The notes beneath the pieces are model-generated. The model was not told where the DNA came from, searched no databases, and worked only from the letters and a program-made list of their open reading frames with translations. Positions 4,407 to 6,540 of a DNA stretch of 6,540 bases are shown piece by piece. A program made the position numbers and the translations under genes. Within the stretch, counting starts at the first letter, position 1; each line of letters starts with the position of its first letter. This stretch comes from Hyphomicrobiaceae bacterium (lineage in GTDB: Bacteria > Pseudomonadota > Alphaproteobacteria > Rhizobiales > Hyphomicrobiaceae): NCBI GenBank assembly GCA_017353825.1, contig JAFMSC010000252.1, forward strand, positions 1 to 6,540, written 5' to 3'.

Positions 4407-4435
4407 AAACAACGCTCAAAGGGGGGCCCCGTCAA
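4407..4435 (-). promoter_or_regulatory. Candidate HU promoter
   Basis: TTGACG at 4430-4435 (minus strand) matches five of six -35 bases. With a 17-nt spacer the -10 would be TTGTTT (4407-4412), which is weak. The resulting leader would be about 110 nt. A second -35-like TTGACT at 4379-4384 has no -10 at normal spacing. Confidence 0.28.
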
Positions 4436-4672
4436 GCCAAAACTCCGCGCAAAAGGGCCAATTTCCGGGGAGTTTGCGGCAATGCTGAAGGTATTGTGCA
4501 TCGCAAAACGCACTGCGCGCACGCCCCATCGACGCATGCCTTGTGACTGAACGGCGTTCGTTATCGGCCATCCCGCGCCCGAGCGATGCCCCCGGGAAGG
4601 CGAGAAAGGCTCCGACACGGGTCGATCCGCCAGGCGCCGCCAACGTCGGCTTCGCGAGGTCCCAGATAGGCC

Positions 4673-4696
4673 TGCCCCGGCTCGGGAGCCGGGGCA
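4673..4696 (-). terminator. Strong hairpin after lon
   Basis: TGCCCCGGCT and AGCCGGGGCA form a perfect 10-bp stem around a 4-nt loop, starting about 28 nt after the lon stop. No T-run follows, as in many GC-rich genomes, but stem strength and position make it the likely lon terminator. Confidence 0.6.
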
Positions 4697-4724
4697 AGCT
4701 TCCGCTGGATAAGGTGCCTAGCCG

Positions 4725-6540
<1,816 letters not shown>

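Larger units (their letters stand above)
4290..4724. other. Gene-free gap between lon and HU
   Basis: This 435-nt gap contains the HU leader, the candidate HU promoter, a 7-bp inverted repeat AAACTCC (4440-4446)/GGAGTTT (4469-4475), and the hairpin after lon at the right. Open frames in it lack family features and good start sites. Nothing else recognisable was found between about 4480 and 4670. Confidence 0.6.

Noticed and set aside
4703..4711. DnaA-box-like TTATCCAGC on the minus strand
   Set aside because: It differs from the consensus at two positions, stands alone, and has no AT-rich unwinding region or origin genes nearby.

Overview
The window looks like chromosomal DNA of a GC-rich alphaproteobacterium, probably a member of the Hyphomicrobiales (a Xanthobacteraceae-like genome is a guess). 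Reasons: base composition and codon use are strongly GC-rich; lon is followed directly by an HU gene and then tRNA-Val on the same strand, an arrangement familiar from alphaproteobacteria; and the Lon and HU sequences are close to the usual alphaproteobacterial forms. No database search was possible, so family calls rest on recognised motifs.

Left part (1-1577, + strand): the 3' end of an aconitase-X swivel-domain gene; a PchB-like type II chorismate mutase with a low-complexity Thr/Lys/Glu tail; and two small membrane proteins joined by an ATGA overlap. Two different short tandem repeats and a stop-codon hairpin lie around the end of the chorismate mutase gene. Middle (1549-3564): a GNAT acetyltransferase and a DUF2917 protein form a leftward pair, divergent from a GcvA-like LysR regulator. 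Their shared intergenic region carries a perfect 15-bp dyad with LysR-type T-N11-A spacing. The GNAT gene overlaps the last small membrane gene tail to tail.

Right part (3629-6540, - strand): tRNA-Val(TAC) with encoded CCA, a 313-nt GC-rich gap full of small inverted and direct repeats, the HU gene, a 435-nt gap, and lon, whose N-terminal part lies beyond the right edge. Transcription runs lon, then HU, then tRNA-Val. A strong hairpin after lon and a good -35 element before the tRNA suggest that these are separate units.

Functionally, Lon (ATP-dependent proteolysis) and HU (nucleoid architecture) are housekeeping genes. The left and middle genes look like accessory metabolism and regulation: hydroxyproline-type dehydration, chorismate conversion, and a LysR-controlled DUF2917/GNAT pair. 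I see no mobile element, CRISPR array or recognisable new defence system. The points most worth following are the LysR-DUF2917-GNAT divergon, the small membrane pair, the repeat-rich end of the chorismate mutase gene, and the HU leader with its alternative hairpins.
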